61,885 nt of DNA from positions 1 through 61,885 of the IMG/VR virus record IMGVR_UViG_3300032213_001974, one strand, 5' to 3'. Positions 31,345-39,021 of this stretch are shown here, in pieces. The notes beneath the pieces were generated by a model that made no database searches, had not been told where the DNA came from, and worked only from the letters and a program-made list of their open reading frames with translations. Position numbers and translations under genes: made by a program. Source of the stretch: a virus. Within the stretch, counting starts at the first letter, position 1; each line of letters starts with the position of its first letter.

Positions 31345-32496
31345 TTACCTGATTCCGGCAAAGGCGCGCTCGACAGCGTCAGCGAAGTTCACTCCGGGAT
31401 CGGCGGAAGGGGTTGCCGATGGCTGGTTTCCTCGTGCGCCCACGCCGGGATTGGCGTTGCGGTAGGCGTCCAGATCGTTCGTGAGCTGTTCGATCTCGTC
31501 CAGTGCAGCCTTATACGCCGCGGCTACCTTGGGTAGCGCCCGGCCAGAGAAAGCGTTATAGGACTTGTTGGCAACATCAAGTGATTCCAGATCGGTCTCG
31601 ACAACCGCGGCCTTGATGGCTGCCAAGTCTACGCCACCGATCGTCTTGAGGAACGGCAGCTTTGCTTCGACACGGCGGAAGACCAGATCGGTTGCTTCCT
31701 TGCGAGCAGTAGCACGGGTGGCGGCAGCTTCTTGTTCGGACTCGGCCTTACGGGCTTCCAGCTCGGCAAGCGCCTGCTCCTTGTTGTCGTGAAGCAGTTG
31801 ACGCTGTTCGAAAATCGCTGGAAGCTTTTCGGCGAGAGCGTAAATCTTGAGTTTGTCGCGCTCGTTGACGCCAGCAAGAAGGATCTCGAAAGCCTCGTCC
31901 TGTTCGGTCTGGTCAGTGAGGGCGAGGGCGTCGAGGATCTCGTCGGCGTTGATCTCGTACTTCGCGGCGATAGCGTCGGCGGTGAGGGCGACTTCCTTGA
32001 GGGGCTCGGTCACCACAGTGCGGTAAGCTTCGGTCGCCTCCAAGCGGGAAAGCTGAAGCTCAGACTCATAGCTGGCGATCTTCGCCTTGAGTTCCTCGGA
32101 GATGTTTCCACTGCCTTCAAGTTCCTTGAGGCGTGCTTCGGCCTGTGCCGCTTTCTGTTCGATGGCAATGCGCGCCTGCTTCTCGGCTTTCAGTTCGGTG
32201 CGGAGTTCCTTGAACCGGAGACCAGCGGACTTGGACATGCCGCTGGTGTCAGCGGGCTCATCTTCCTCGACAGGAGTCTCGGTCTCTTCGTCAAGCGGGA
32301 GAACGACAGCAGCTTCTTCGGGAGTCTCTTCGACCTCGGATACGGGTTCGGTTTCTGGAACCCCTACCTCGACAACTTCAGGAGTCTCGACTTCGGCTTC
32401 GGAGGGTTCGAATGATTGACTCTCGCTACCGAAAGCAGCGGCAAGGGCTTCTTCAAAGGAGCTACCAAAGGCTCCGGATTCGTTTGGATCAGGCAT
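31345..32496 (-). CDS. Scaffold-like protein (383 aa)
   Basis: The N-terminus is acidic and Pro/Glu-rich (EAEVETPEVVEVGVPETEPV), followed by long charged coiled-coil helices (LRFKELRTELKAEKQARI, KIASYESELQLSRLEATEA) and a helical C-terminus (NFADAVERAFAGIR). It lies directly upstream of the capsid gene. The composition, coiled coils and position are those of a capsid-scaffolding protein. A second possibility is a head-completion protein. Confidence 0.8.
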   Translation of the reverse strand: MPDPNESGAFGSSFEEALAAAFGSESQSFEPSEAEVETPEVVEVGVPETEPVSEVEETPEEAAVVLPLDEETETPVEEDEPADTSGMSKSAGLRFKELRTELKAEKQARIAIEQKAAQAEARLKELEGSGNISEELKAKIASYESELQLSRLEATEAYRTVVTEPLKEVALTADAIAAKYEINADEILDALALTDQTEQDEAFEILLAGVNERDKLKIYALAEKLPAIFEQRQLLHDNKEQALAELEARKAESEQEAAATRATARKEATDLVFRRVEAKLPFLKTIGGVDLAAIKAAVVETDLESLDVANKSYNAFSGRALPKVAAAYKAALDEIEQLTNDLDAYRNANPGVGARGNQPSATPSADPGVNFADAVERAFAGIR

Positions 32497-32501
32497 ATGT
32501 G

Positions 32502-32852
32502 TTAGTCTTCGGATTCATCCATTCCGATGTGGGACCATTCGTCCGGCAGCGTAGGATTGAAATTCTCTGGGGCGCGCGTTAGCTTTTCCAAATCAAGGTA
32601 AAAATCGTTGTAGCCTGCAACAGTTGCCGCACGGAGTGGGATCATGGCGGGGACCTTGAACAGGTCCGCAGAGGTCAGGCGGGAGGAGTTCAGCAGCAGA
32701 TTGACCGCCGCAGAGAACACTGGGTCTGTTAGGATTTCCCTGAGTCTTTCGATGTTGCCGATGTTTTGGAACCACTGGGCGTGGCTTGGGGCCTTGAGCA
32801 ATCGGGATGGTGGGGCTTCCGCTTTTTCCGCGGGCTTCTTGCGAGCTGCCAT
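32502..32852 (-). CDS. Hypothetical protein between portal and scaffold (116 aa)
   Basis: The N-terminus is basic (AARKKPAEKAEAPPSRLLKA), followed by a helical body (IGNIERLREILTDPVFSAAV). It lies between portal and scaffold genes, a position often held by small head-assembly proteins. No family is recognised. Confidence 0.65.
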   Translation of the reverse strand: MAARKKPAEKAEAPPSRLLKAPSHAQWFQNIGNIERLREILTDPVFSAAVNLLLNSSRLTSADLFKVPAMIPLRAATVAGYNDFYLDLEKLTRAPENFNPTLPDEWSHIGMDESED

Positions 32853-32890
32853 GAGTGGACCTTACCCGAATAGGGCATAAAGATTCAAGG

Positions 32891-35110
32891 TTAAAGCGCG
32901 GGCGGCTGCAACTTTGCGGCTTGCGCTGCGTCCTTGAGGGCGAGAGACTGCTGGAACTTCATCTCCTCGCGGCGCTCCTTGGCCTCTGCCTGCTGCTGGA
33001 GCAGCTGCATGCGGAGCTGGAGTTCCTGATTCTTGAGGAGCTGCTGCTGGAGCTTGGGGTCTTCCTGCGGCGCGGCCTGTCCTTCTTGGGCGGGGGCTTC
33101 GCGCTGCATCTTCTGCTGCTGGCGGAGGAGGTTGTTGAGGACCATCCCAGCGTTCGCCATGACCTCGCGGGCGCTGGCGGCGAAGGACTGCGCGGCTGGG
33201 TCTTCCGAGATAAACTCGGTGTGCGCCCCGCTGTGGTCGGTAATGAGCTGCATGACTGGCAGGACCTGCATCGGGTCCGCCTGCCCGGCGTCAAGGGCAG
33301 CCATGAACTGCTGAAGGAGCGGGAGGTGCGCGCGAAGATGGGTCTCGTGCATCTCGGTCGGGAGAACCTCAATCGGCCTGCCCATCTCCATGATGGCGTT
33401 CTCCAGATCGGCGGTCTTCGCCTCGCTGTTGGGCCGAGCAACGTCTGCCGGGCTTGCGTAGCGGGCGGCGCTGTCATACCCGACACGGGCGGCAACCCTA
33501 TCAAATACAAGGTTTTTCCGCCCGGTCTCGTCGAAAAGTGGCATCAGCTGCTCTAGGTCATTTAGAGCAGCCGAGCGCGCAGAGGCATTACCGGAACCGA
33601 TTGCCTTGACTGCGGTGGTTGATGCGAAGTCGATCGCCTTGACGATCTCGGCGGGAACACCGCGAGCTTCGCAACGATCGAAGAAATCTCTTACGGCGCG
33701 ATCATCGCGCGGGCCGTTGATCAGGCGCTTGACAACCTCGCGGAGCAGGCGTCTCCAGCTCGAATAGAAAAGGTTCAGGTTGCTGGCGGTCAGGCGGGTG
33801 GCGGCTTCAAGCTCGGCTTCCACCTGAAGCTTGGTGCGGTAAGGCGAGCCAGCTGCCGCACCGCGGGTCGTGAAGAAGTCCAAGTTCTGCGACATCTGCT
33901 CGGTCACATCGTTGATGACCGGGATGACTGCTTGGCTGATGTTCGGCATTGCCTTCTCGACCAGCTGGATGTTGGGCGAGAGGACCGTGTAAGGTCCGTA
34001 GTAGGTGAGGCTGAGTTCGTCCAGAGCGCGCTGGCTGTCCGGCTGGATCATCACCGAAGAGGCGAGCATCGCCCCATCAACCGCTTGGCTGCGCAGGCGA
34101 TTGCTGACTTGGACGTGGGGGAAAATCTTCTGGCCCAACCCGCGAACGCTGTGGTAGGTGCCGTTGGTTCCGACTCCGTTCGTGAAGAACACAAAGGCTT
34201 CTTCAGGGGCGGCGAAACGCTCAACCGCCTTGAACATGAACTCCTTGGGCTGGACTTCGGTGACGATGAAGTGGCTGACAGATCCCTTGAACTCGCGAAC
34301 GAGGACATGCAGGATCGGGACCGAGGTGGCTTGGATCCCGTTGTAGAGGTCGTTGTTCTTCAGCTGGGATTCGAGGCGTTCCCACTCGCCCATCGCTTGG
34401 CCCATGACGCTGCCAGTGGAAGCGGTCAGCATAGCGCGCTTGACTTCGGCGACATTCCATCCGAGCTGCTCGGCCTTCTTCTCGTCGCGGATGAAGCTGT
34501 ACAGCTCGTGGAGCATGTAGTTGCGGCGGAACACGGCGACCTCGACGCTGCTTTCGGAGGCGAGGGTTTGGCGAGGGATCAGGCAGTCGCCGAATCCGCA
34601 GACGCGGAAGCGCCAGTCCTGTGTGTTCTCGAAGTAGGTGATGCCAACACCGTGCATCACGAATTCGTTGACGAGGCGGAGGTAGCTGGTGTGGAACTCA
34701 GGCCAGTCGCGCAGGGATCGGGAAAGCTCTTCCGCGATTACTGTTTCGTCGTGCATCTTGTCGGCTTCTTCGCCAACAGTGCTCGTCACGTTGACGAGGG
34801 TTTGGACCGCGTTGATCAGGTCCACGTAGCCGGATACGGCGACATCGAGGTAGCGACCTGCTTCACCGAAGTTCAGGTTGGTGCGCTGGCCTTGGCCAGT
34901 GGAGCGGAGCAAGGCGGGGTCGTAGGGCGGGGCTCCGTCGAAGACGGCTTGCACACGGGCGCGGTTGACGCTGGAACGCTCGTCGGCTTTCTTGAGGACG
35001 GTGAAGATGGCGGCGGCGGAGGCTGCGTCCTTCAGGCGTGATTCGACCGGAGGCTTCCCCTTTTCATCGAGGTTCAGCAGTTCGAGTTCGTTCAGTCCGG
35101 TCATCGACAT
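32891..35110 (-). CDS. Portal protein (739 aa)
   Basis: It is large for a portal, with an N-terminal helical region (AASAAAIFTVLKKADERSSV), central beta segments (SHFIVTEVQPKEFMFKAVER) and a long C-terminal helical, Gln-rich barrel (QQLLKNQELQLRMQLLQQQA). The size, about 740 residues, is like podovirus portals such as P22 (725 aa). It lies upstream of the scaffold and capsid genes. The N-terminus MSMTGLNELELLNLDE begins at ATG 35110. Confidence 0.9.
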   Translation of the reverse strand: MSMTGLNELELLNLDEKGKPPVESRLKDAASAAAIFTVLKKADERSSVNRARVQAVFDGAPPYDPALLRSTGQGQRTNLNFGEAGRYLDVAVSGYVDLINAVQTLVNVTSTVGEEADKMHDETVIAEELSRSLRDWPEFHTSYLRLVNEFVMHGVGITYFENTQDWRFRVCGFGDCLIPRQTLASESSVEVAVFRRNYMLHELYSFIRDEKKAEQLGWNVAEVKRAMLTASTGSVMGQAMGEWERLESQLKNNDLYNGIQATSVPILHVLVREFKGSVSHFIVTEVQPKEFMFKAVERFAAPEEAFVFFTNGVGTNGTYHSVRGLGQKIFPHVQVSNRLRSQAVDGAMLASSVMIQPDSQRALDELSLTYYGPYTVLSPNIQLVEKAMPNISQAVIPVINDVTEQMSQNLDFFTTRGAAAGSPYRTKLQVEAELEAATRLTASNLNLFYSSWRRLLREVVKRLINGPRDDRAVRDFFDRCEARGVPAEIVKAIDFASTTAVKAIGSGNASARSAALNDLEQLMPLFDETGRKNLVFDRVAARVGYDSAARYASPADVARPNSEAKTADLENAIMEMGRPIEVLPTEMHETHLRAHLPLLQQFMAALDAGQADPMQVLPVMQLITDHSGAHTEFISEDPAAQSFAASAREVMANAGMVLNNLLRQQQKMQREAPAQEGQAAPQEDPKLQQQLLKNQELQLRMQLLQQQAEAKERREEMKFQQSLALKDAAQAAKLQPPAL

Positions 35111-35157
35111 CGGGCGAAGTATCGGGGGATAAGCCGCTTCAATGCAAGACGAATCAC

Positions 35158-35190
35158 GAATCAGGTATCATTTTTCGTGATACCTGATTC
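35158..35190. repeat. Perfect 13-bp inverted repeat upstream of portal
   Basis: GAATCAGGTATCA at 35158-35170 pairs perfectly with 35178-35190 across TTTTTCG. The same 13-mer recurs at 37363-37375 in the divergent control region, so it is probably a dispersed regulatory motif. It could be a terminator for the 69-residue gene, or an operator. Confidence 0.75.
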
Positions 35191-35195
35191 CGGGT

Positions 35196-35405
35196 TCACG
35201 GTCGGGCGAGGATCTTGAGTTCGAAATCGTAGTGGTAGCGGGAGTTGTTGTCGCCCCAAGCCACCTCAAGGAGGGAGCCAGTAGGGCGGACTGCGAAGCC
35301 GTAAACGATGCCCTTGGTGTGCGGGTTGGTCAGCATGGTGACCTGAGTCCCGAAAGGGAATCGGGATACAAGGTTGTGGAACGTGGTAAGTGATTCGGGG
35401 TTCAT
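35196..35405 (-). CDS. Small protein, MNPESL start (69 aa)
   Basis: ATG 35405 reads MNPESLTTFHNLVSRFPFGT, then HTKGIVYGFAVRPTGSLLEV and a beta-rich end. It is SH3-like by pattern. Its start sequence is shared in shape with the gene at 35413-35700 (MNPKSVTRYH) and with a 9-codon ORF at 48823. Function is unknown. Confidence 0.6.
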   Translation of the reverse strand: MNPESLTTFHNLVSRFPFGTQVTMLTNPHTKGIVYGFAVRPTGSLLEVAWGDNNSRYHYDFELKILARP

Positions 35406-35412
35406 GGACGTG

Positions 35413-35700
35413 TCAGAATGGCAACCCGTTCGGGCAATAGATGACTTGGAAAGCTGGTTTGGCTTTGGGCTTCGGAGGCCGCGGCGGCGGGTCACCTTTG
35501 TACTCTTTGTACCAGTAGGTACGGGCACTTGCCTCTTCACGGTCTGCGCGGTCAAGGAACGACTGCCGTTGTTCTGGTGTTTTGCAGATAGCTGCGCAGT
35601 CACGGAGGTAGGAAGCGTGGTCACGAAGACTTTTCTTTGCTGCCGGTGAGTGGTAACGGGTAACTGATTTGGGATTCATGATGAGTTGCTGGGATGCCAT
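35413..35700 (-). CDS. Small basic protein (95 aa)
   Basis: MASQQLIMNPKSVTRYHSPA, a helical body (YLRDCAAICKTPEQRQSFLD) and a Pro/Lys-rich C-terminus (PPPRPPKPKAKPAF). The start at 35700 is used. ATG 35679 would begin MNPKSV, resembling the start of the neighbouring gene. No family is recognised. Confidence 0.6.
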   Translation of the reverse strand: MASQQLIMNPKSVTRYHSPAAKKSLRDHASYLRDCAAICKTPEQRQSFLDRADREEASARTYWYKEYKGDPPPRPPKPKAKPAFQVIYCPNGLPF

Positions 35701-35770
35701 TTGCTGGGCCTAGGATGACCCTGTAGCGCGTTTGTGGGTGCGGGTGAGGATGCAAGTGCCAAAAACGAGG

Positions 35771-36670
35771 TTATCGAAGGTGTGGAGGCCATGTCGGTTT
35801 CGGGGGTGCTCCGCCCGCAGCAAGGCGGGCTTGCTCGGCGTCATAGGCTGGCACATGCTGCGGGAGGAGAAGGTCGCGGGGATCTGTCGAACGCTCGAAT
35901 TTGACGGGGCATACCGAGATCGGCTCGGGCTCTGGAGCGTAGGCGCTTTCGTAGTTGCCCGCGAGTTCGGCGATCTGGCGCTTGTTGAGGCGGACCTTTC
36001 GCCCGAGATTGTCGGTCACGACGATGCTCCAGTCGTTGCTGAACTTCAGCTCCCGTACTTGCGCTATGTGGCGGTAGTTTGAGAAGTACCGCACTACGGA
36101 GTCGCCAGAGACGTGGAACCCGTAGCCGAGGAAGTCGTCGTGAGACCTGTAGCCGTCATCCGCAGGAAGGTGAGCACCGATAAGGTCGCACCGCCCGTTG
36201 AAGTAGTGAACGATGGCCGTGTTGGTGAGATGGGTGTAGTAGCCCTTCTTCGCGTGCCACACGCGATACCGCCTCTCGTTTGGCATGCTGGCTTCCGTGT
36301 ACGCCACAGGCTTGAGGTTGCTGCGGCGATAACAGTTCCCCGCTCGGTCGAACAAGTTCTTCGGGAATTCGGGGATCTCAAGGAAGGAAATCTCTGAGGT
36401 GCCGAAGCCGAACAGCTTGCCTCGCAAGGTTTGCTGTGACACGACGCGGTTGGCTCCGCTGGCGTGCAGGAGGCGAAACCATTTGTTGTTGGCCGTTTGG
36501 CGAATGGGTTCCTCGGGACCGAGCTTGGCTTTTGGCCCGCGTTTTGACTGCTTCACCCGAATGGGGTGCCCCAGCTCTGTGAAGCGATGGGCGGGGAACT
36601 CGGCGAGTTCGTAAGTCTGAGCGGAGTGTGATCCTTGGGCGACTGTCGGGTCGGTTACAATTTCGAACAT
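35771..36670 (-). CDS. Hypothetical protein, first gene of leftward structural block (299 aa)
   Basis: The protein starts MFEIVTDPTVAQGSHSAQT. A basic region (RVKQSKRGPKAKLGPEEPIR) is followed by an RVWHAKKGYYTHLTNTAIVH segment and a Pro-rich tail. No family is recognised. It is the first leftward gene beside copy B of the structured element and the AT-rich divergent region, so it may be expressed early in that transcript and could be regulatory. Confidence 0.65.
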   Translation of the reverse strand: MFEIVTDPTVAQGSHSAQTYELAEFPAHRFTELGHPIRVKQSKRGPKAKLGPEEPIRQTANNKWFRLLHASGANRVVSQQTLRGKLFGFGTSEISFLEIPEFPKNLFDRAGNCYRRSNLKPVAYTEASMPNERRYRVWHAKKGYYTHLTNTAIVHYFNGRCDLIGAHLPADDGYRSHDDFLGYGFHVSGDSVVRYFSNYRHIAQVRELKFSNDWSIVVTDNLGRKVRLNKRQIAELAGNYESAYAPEPEPISVCPVKFERSTDPRDLLLPQHVPAYDAEQARLAAGGAPPKPTWPPHLR

Positions 36671-36729
36671 GGCGGGACTTTACCACGAGATCCGCTACCG
36701 CGTCAAGAAGAATTTAAAACAGATTGTCT

Positions 36730-36833
36730 CGAACAGTACACTACTATAAGAGAAGGAAAAAGTTTATATGCACGTGTACGCATGTGCGTAGTCTCTTATT
36801 CTTTTAAGGAGACAAGGAGTAGTGTACTGGTCG
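36730..36833. repeat. Duplicated structured element, copy B
   Basis: The 104-bp element is bounded by CGAACAGTACACTACT (36730-36745) and AGTAGTGTACTGGTCG (36818-36833), which pair at 15 of 16 positions with one A-G mismatch. The interior shares identical blocks with copy A (2041-2145). Four outer stem pairs differ from copy A on both sides and remain paired. It is upstream of the leftward structural block and in the same orientation as copy A. Confidence 0.8.
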
Positions 36834-37020
36834 CGAAAATCGACGCGGTAACCTGTTCGCCTAGGAGAATAAAACAATTCGCCAAAAATAAACCGAGTCG
36901 TATAGACTCTAGCTAGTTACTATTAAATTATGGTCGCGGTGTATTGCGGTAGAAAAAACTTAGTTACTTGCAGGACAAAATAAACGGGGCTCTGTCTGTC
37001 ATACATTTTACTAGTATAGA

Positions 37021-37049
37021 TTGACCTCTCATTTCTATATGAGTACTAT
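37021..37049 (+). promoter_or_regulatory. Sigma70-type promoter, rightward accessory block
   Basis: TTGACC (37021-37026), a 17-bp spacer and TACTAT (37044-37049) match the bacterial consensus well. It faces the gene at 37492. A second, weaker pair, TTACAG (37271) and TATATA (37295) with an 18-bp spacer, lies further downstream. Confidence 0.6.
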
Positions 37050-37402
37050 TTAAGGTATCACTTTGGGTTCTCTAAACGGGGCAAAAATGATCCCTAAAAT
37101 AGGCCCTAAGAGGGGAAAAAACGAACCCGGAATCCCGCCTGACGGACCCCGGATTTCGCCCTCACTTTGTAAGCCAAAGCCATCGCCTACCCGCGCCAAG
37201 CCGATCTGAAATTTGCTCGACGATTTTCGCCCGGAACTAAGCAAATCTTACCACAAAAATTATCCAGAAATTACAGAGAAAATTTTTTGTGACCTATATA
37301 CACAACACAACACAACGCCCACGAAAAACTACCTACCCCACCGCCGCCCCATCAGGAACCACGAATCAGGTATCACTTATCACTTACCCTGTATCCTGAT
37401 TC

Positions 37403-37424
37403 CTTATTAGTGATTCCTGATAAG
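37403..37424 (+). repeat. 8-6-8 inverted repeat, copy 1
   Basis: CTTATTAG, six bases and CTGATAAG, in the gap before the gene at 37492. Confidence 0.8.
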
Positions 37425-37491
37425 ACCCCCGTCCCTCCCCCCTATGTGAAGGGCGACGATGCCTTTCTTCCAACAAACCAACAAAAGAAAA

Positions 37492-37944
37492 ATGAAAACT
37501 GAAATCGTAATCGACAAGGCAATCCTTGCCAACCTCTGCAGCGTAATGAATGCATCCATGGATGCGTTCGTCCGCTTGGAAAACAAATGGATTGTCACGC
37601 TTGGCAAAGTGTGGAATGCCTTCCTATCGTCGAAAGACGGCGGGGTAAACCACTGGACTTACTTCGACGAAGGGGGATTCGCGACGAAAGGGGCAGCGCG
37701 GGAATTCCGCGCATACGTAAAACTTGCAGCGGAGAAGGGGGGATGGAATCCCGTCTATGTCGCAAGTTTCTTGCCTAGCGTGGATGAATTATTCGTCATG
37801 CGCAAGCGGGAGGCTGGAGAGAAGCGCACCGTTAAGGTAAAGTTCTCTGATGCGCAGATTGCCGCTGTCAAAAAGATGGCAAAGGCCTGCGACCTATCGA
37901 AGGAAGACATCAAAAAGCTGATTGTTGCAATGCGCGCCAAGTGA
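37492..37944 (+). CDS. Hypothetical protein (150 aa), first gene of accessory block
   Basis: The start ATG 37492 (MKTEIVIDKAILANLCSVMN) is preferred over 37459. The sequence has ENKWIVTLGKVWNAFLSSKD and a C-terminal region (VKFSDAQIAAVKKMAKACDL) that is basic and helix-turn-helix-like. It is followed by a terminator, so it may be a separate transcript. No family is recognised. Confidence 0.65.
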   Translation: MKTEIVIDKAILANLCSVMNASMDAFVRLENKWIVTLGKVWNAFLSSKDGGVNHWTYFDEGGFATKGAAREFRAYVKLAAEKGGWNPVYVASFLPSVDELFVMRKREAGEKRTVKVKFSDAQIAAVKKMAKACDLSKEDIKKLIVAMRAK

Positions 37945-37953
37945 TTGAAAGAC

Positions 37954-37990
37954 GGGAGGTGTGACACTTTGTCGCACCTCCCTCTTTCGT
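37954..37990 (+). terminator. Rho-independent terminator
   Basis: A 12-bp stem (GGGAGGTGTGAC with GTCGCACCTCCC, one T-G pair) has a 5-nt loop and is followed by TCTTTCGTT. Confidence 0.78.
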
Positions 37991-37999
37991 TGTCCTACC

Positions 38000-38021
38000 C
38001 TTATTAGAAAAATCTAATAAG
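38000..38021 (+). repeat. 8-6-8 inverted repeat, copy 2
   Basis: CTTATTAG, six bases and CTAATAAG; perfect arms. It is directly followed by the GAATCAC array. Confidence 0.9.
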
Positions 38022-38023
38022 AT

Positions 38024-38063
38024 GAATCACGAATCACGAATCACGAATCACTTACCCTGATTC
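38024..38063. repeat. GAATCAC tandem array
   Basis: Four copies of the 7-bp GAATCAC unit are followed by CTTACCCTGATTC. All contain GANTC. Similar text recurs at 38114-38128, 37363-37430, 2200-2295 and 35150-35190. Confidence 0.9.
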
Positions 38064-38080
38064 GTGGTTCCCTTTTCCCA

Positions 38081-38101
38081 TTACTAGAAATACCTAATAA
38101 G
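38081..38101 (+). repeat. 8-6-8 inverted repeat, copy 3
   Basis: TTACTAG, six bases and CTAATAAG, 28 bases before the gene at 38129. Confidence 0.85.
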
Positions 38102-38128
38102 CCTCGCCTTATTCACGAATCACGAATC

Positions 38129-38374
38129 ATGAAAACATCACACATCGCTGACCCTATCCTCGCCGCCGAACTCGAAGCAGACTTCCCGGACGTGGACTAT
38201 CTCGCCAAGGAAACCCTTGCTGCTTGCGAGGAAGACTTCGCCAACCCGGATCTTCCGTTTGAAGTCGTCGCCTTCCGCGAAAGCTGTTGCGACACTATCC
38301 GACACAACCTCGGCGACGGGGAAGACGGGGATTCCATCGCCCTCGCCGCAATCCGCCGTTTCTGGGATGTCTAA
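38129..38374 (+). CDS. Small acidic protein (81 aa)
   Basis: MKTSHIADPILAAELEADFP, then LAACEEDFANPDLPFEVVAF and LGDGEDGDSIALAAIRRFWD. It is acidic and helical. It resembles no family I can name. It follows two inverted repeats and GAATCAC units, and is probably expressed early in the accessory transcript. Confidence 0.65.
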   Translation: MKTSHIADPILAAELEADFPDVDYLAKETLAACEEDFANPDLPFEVVAFRESCCDTIRHNLGDGEDGDSIALAAIRRFWDV

Positions 38375-38386
38375 TCTCAACCATCC

Positions 38387-38408
38387 CTTATTAGGTTTTC
38401 CTGATAAG
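38387..38408 (+). repeat. 8-6-8 inverted repeat, copy 4
   Basis: CTTATTAG, six bases and CTGATAAG, before the gene at 38427. Confidence 0.85.
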
Positions 38409-38426
38409 GGATTCTCCTATTCCACC

Positions 38427-38744
38427 ATGAAATCAAAACCATCGCCAGTCAAAGGCCAGAAGCTCTACCGTTTCTGGGGCAAGCTCGAAACCGGAACCTT
38501 TATCGAGGAGTCAATCGCCGAGGGCGCAAGCGCCCCGACGTGGCTTGTTCGAAACGACACCCGACGAATCCGCTGCGCTGTGGGCTCGTGGTTCCTGACA
38601 GAGAAGGAGGCTCTTCAAGATGAACTCGACGCTGTCAAGAGCAGCACCAAGTTTCAGCGGGAATCCATCGCCATCGCCAAGCAGCAGATCGCGGAGAACC
38701 GTGAGAACGCCAAGCAACTCCGTGCCCGTATCGCCAAACTCTAA
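38427..38744 (+). CDS. Hypothetical protein with C-terminal coiled coil (105 aa)
   Basis: ATG 38427 (MKSKPSPVKGQKLYRFWGKL) follows the inverted repeat. ATG 38367 is in frame and overlaps the previous stop. The N-terminal half is beta-type (RCAVGSWFLTEKEALQDELD), and the C-terminus is a coiled coil (IAKQQIAENRENAKQLRARI). No family is recognised. Confidence 0.6.
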   Translation: MKSKPSPVKGQKLYRFWGKLETGTFIEESIAEGASAPTWLVRNDTRRIRCAVGSWFLTEKEALQDELDAVKSSTKFQRESIAIAKQQIAENRENAKQLRARIAKL

Positions 38745-38746
38745 CC

Positions 38747-38768
38747 TTTATTAGATTTATCTAGTATG
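38747..38768 (+). repeat. 8-6-8 inverted repeat, copy 5
   Basis: TTTATTAG, six bases and CTAGTATG; the final bases are the start codon of the gene at 38766. Confidence 0.7.
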
Positions 38769-38948
38769 AACCACCCGAAAGCAATCGACCCAAGGGACAG
38801 GCATACCGCACCTGATCCCAAGGCAGCCCGCCGGGAGATGAACCGGATCGCCCGCGCCAAGCGCGAGACTCCGGAAGAGTATGCCGCCCGCGTGATCCGC
38901 GATCTCGAGATAAAGGAGGAATACTCCGAAGACTACGAAGAACTGTGA
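38766..38948 (+). CDS. Small charged protein (60 aa)
   Basis: MNHPKAIDPRDRHTAPDPKA is followed by a basic helix (RREMNRIARAKRETPEEYAA) and an acidic end. No family is recognised. Its start codon is formed by the right arm of an inverted repeat. Confidence 0.6.
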   Translation: MNHPKAIDPRDRHTAPDPKAARREMNRIARAKRETPEEYAARVIRDLEIKEEYSEDYEEL

Positions 38949-38950
38949 CT

Positions 38951-38972
38951 CTTACTAGGTTTTTCTAAAAAC
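38951..38972 (+). repeat. 8-6-8 inverted repeat, copy 6 (degenerate right arm)
   Basis: CTTACTAG, six bases and CTAAAAAC, 50 bases before the pentapeptide gene. Confidence 0.6.
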
Positions 38973-39021
38973 AGAAGCTATCGCCCATAGCAGCAGAAAG
39001 CGGGGCACCCAATCAAACCAT

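Larger units (their letters stand above)
36671..37491. other. 820-bp AT-rich divergent intergenic region
   Basis: This is the longest stretch without a convincing gene. It holds copy B of the structured element, an AT-rich core (36880-37060 and 37200-37310), a good rightward sigma70-type promoter at 37021-37049, GAATCAGGTATCA-type motifs at 37363-37430 and the first CTTATTAG inverted repeat at 37403. Two copies of aaacggggc occur at 36983 and 37073. It is the best candidate for a control and possibly replication-origin region. I see no typical iteron array. Confidence 0.6.

Noticed and set aside
36782-36916. 44-codon ORF in copy B (MCVVSYSF start, shared as an 8-codon ORF in copy A)
   Set aside because: The shared residues come from the conserved DNA block. 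The ORFs differ in length and copy A stops at once, so the DNA or RNA is conserved rather than a protein.
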